A DNA stretch of 15,247 nucleotides from Verrucomicrobia subdivision 3 bacterium UBA7542. GTDB lineage: Bacteria; Verrucomicrobiota; Verrucomicrobiia; Limisphaerales; UBA11358. Position 1 is the first letter of the stretch, and each line of letters starts with the position of its first letter. Below the pieces are notes generated by a model that saw only the letters and a list, made by a program, of their open reading frames with translations, had not been told where the DNA came from and made no database searches. The position numbers were made by a program, and so were the translations under genes. Where the stretch lies: assembly GCA_002479245.1 (NCBI GenBank), contig DLMG01000415.1, forward strand, positions 1-15,247. The letters are read 5' to 3'. This document shows, in pieces, positions 14,883 to 15,247 of this stretch.

Positions 14883-15247
14883 CTACGAACAACGACGACG
14901 CAGGGCCAACAGACCAGCCAAGCCGCCCGCTCCGATCAAAGCTATCGTTGAGGGCTCGGGAACAGCCACAACGGTGAAATTGTCAACGCGATCCGTGCCG
15001 CCCGCGGCAACGGTGCCGCCACCAACTGATGTGGTAGTCAAATCAGCAAGCCTGAAAACAATTGAGTTGGCATTGTCAAAAGCGCCGCCACCTGGAACAA
15101 CTTCGCTGAGCGGCTGGGCCGTTGTCGTATTCCAAGCACTTAACGGAACTGAGTAGGTTGTAAACGGAGTAAAGGCTCCTCCGTTGATGCTGTAACTCAG
15201 ACCAAAGTTCGCCGGGCCGGTGCTGCTGCCTGCTTGATCGAATGCGA
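14883..15247 (-). CDS. PEP-CTERM secreted protein, C-terminal part (5' end outside window)
   Basis: The last 120 or so codons of a minus-strand gene running off the window end. The visible part is a beta-rich extracellular domain (GLSYSINGGAFTPFTTYSVP, then FDNANSIVFRLADLTTTSVG and DRVDNFTVV). It ends in a PEP-CTERM sorting signal: VPEPST, a hydrophobic helix (IALIGAGGLAGLLAL) and a basic end RRRCS. Proteins with this tail are cleaved and sorted by an exosortase, typically to the cell surface or exopolysaccharide layer. No exosortase is in the window. The stop is TAG, placed exactly where these signals end, which supports TAG being a true stop in this genome. The domain before the tail has no recognised function. 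Confidence 0.9.
   Translation of the reverse strand, partial: AFDQAGSSTGPANFGLSYSINGGAFTPFTTYSVPLSAWNTTTAQPLSEVVPGGGAFDNANSIVFRLADLTTTSVGGGTVAAGGTDRVDNFTVVAVPEPSTIALIGAGGLAGLLALRRRCS

Overview
The window reads as a moderately GC-rich bacterial chromosome segment, most likely from a Verrucomicrobiota member. Several things suggest this together: the futalosine menaquinone gene mqnC, a PEP-CTERM secreted protein, a DUF4139 protein, GGA-loop palindromes between and inside genes, and several protein families I recall mainly from that phylum. No marker settles the taxonomy. Most genes lack an obvious Shine-Dalgarno sequence.

Layout. 1-3054 (minus): a secreted DUF4139 protein and mqnC, separated by REP-like palindromes; mqnC itself carries an in-frame palindromic insertion. 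3169-3412 (plus): remnant of an MFS transporter. 3427-6626 (minus): TPR protein, BASS-family transporter, single-domain response regulator and an unknown eight-helix membrane protein. 6755-8227 (plus): a small protein gene broken by one amber codon, then a NADAR-domain lipoprotein with its own terminator. 8393-12083 (minus): transcription order is trpF, LOG-family phosphoribohydrolase (ATGA overlap), a small gene with a frameshifted nucleotidyltransferase gene (a possible toxin-antitoxin pair), trpB, and a small membrane-protein gene broken by one TAA. 12228-14696 (plus): a cysteine desulfurase gene broken by one amber codon, then dnaN intact. 14818-15247 (minus): the 3' end of a PEP-CTERM protein with a strong terminator.

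Two themes stand out. First, five of about seventeen genes are damaged. Three carry one nonsense codon in an otherwise clean frame, one has a single-base frameshift and one has a large internal deletion. Intact genes between them (mqnC, trpB, trpF, dnaN) argue against generally poor sequence, and TAG is the normal terminal stop of several intact genes, so genome-wide stop reassignment is unlikely. Second, small repeats are frequent: a palindrome of about 74 bp inside the mqnC coding sequence, related-looking palindromes just downstream, and two separate 7-bp tandem arrays in intergenic regions. The in-frame palindrome recalls the protein-coding palindromic elements of Rickettsia and is the most unusual object here.

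Functionally the window mixes housekeeping (tryptophan synthesis, menaquinone synthesis, sliding clamp, cysteine desulfurase) with accessory pieces. No coherent multi-gene defence or biosynthetic system is evident.
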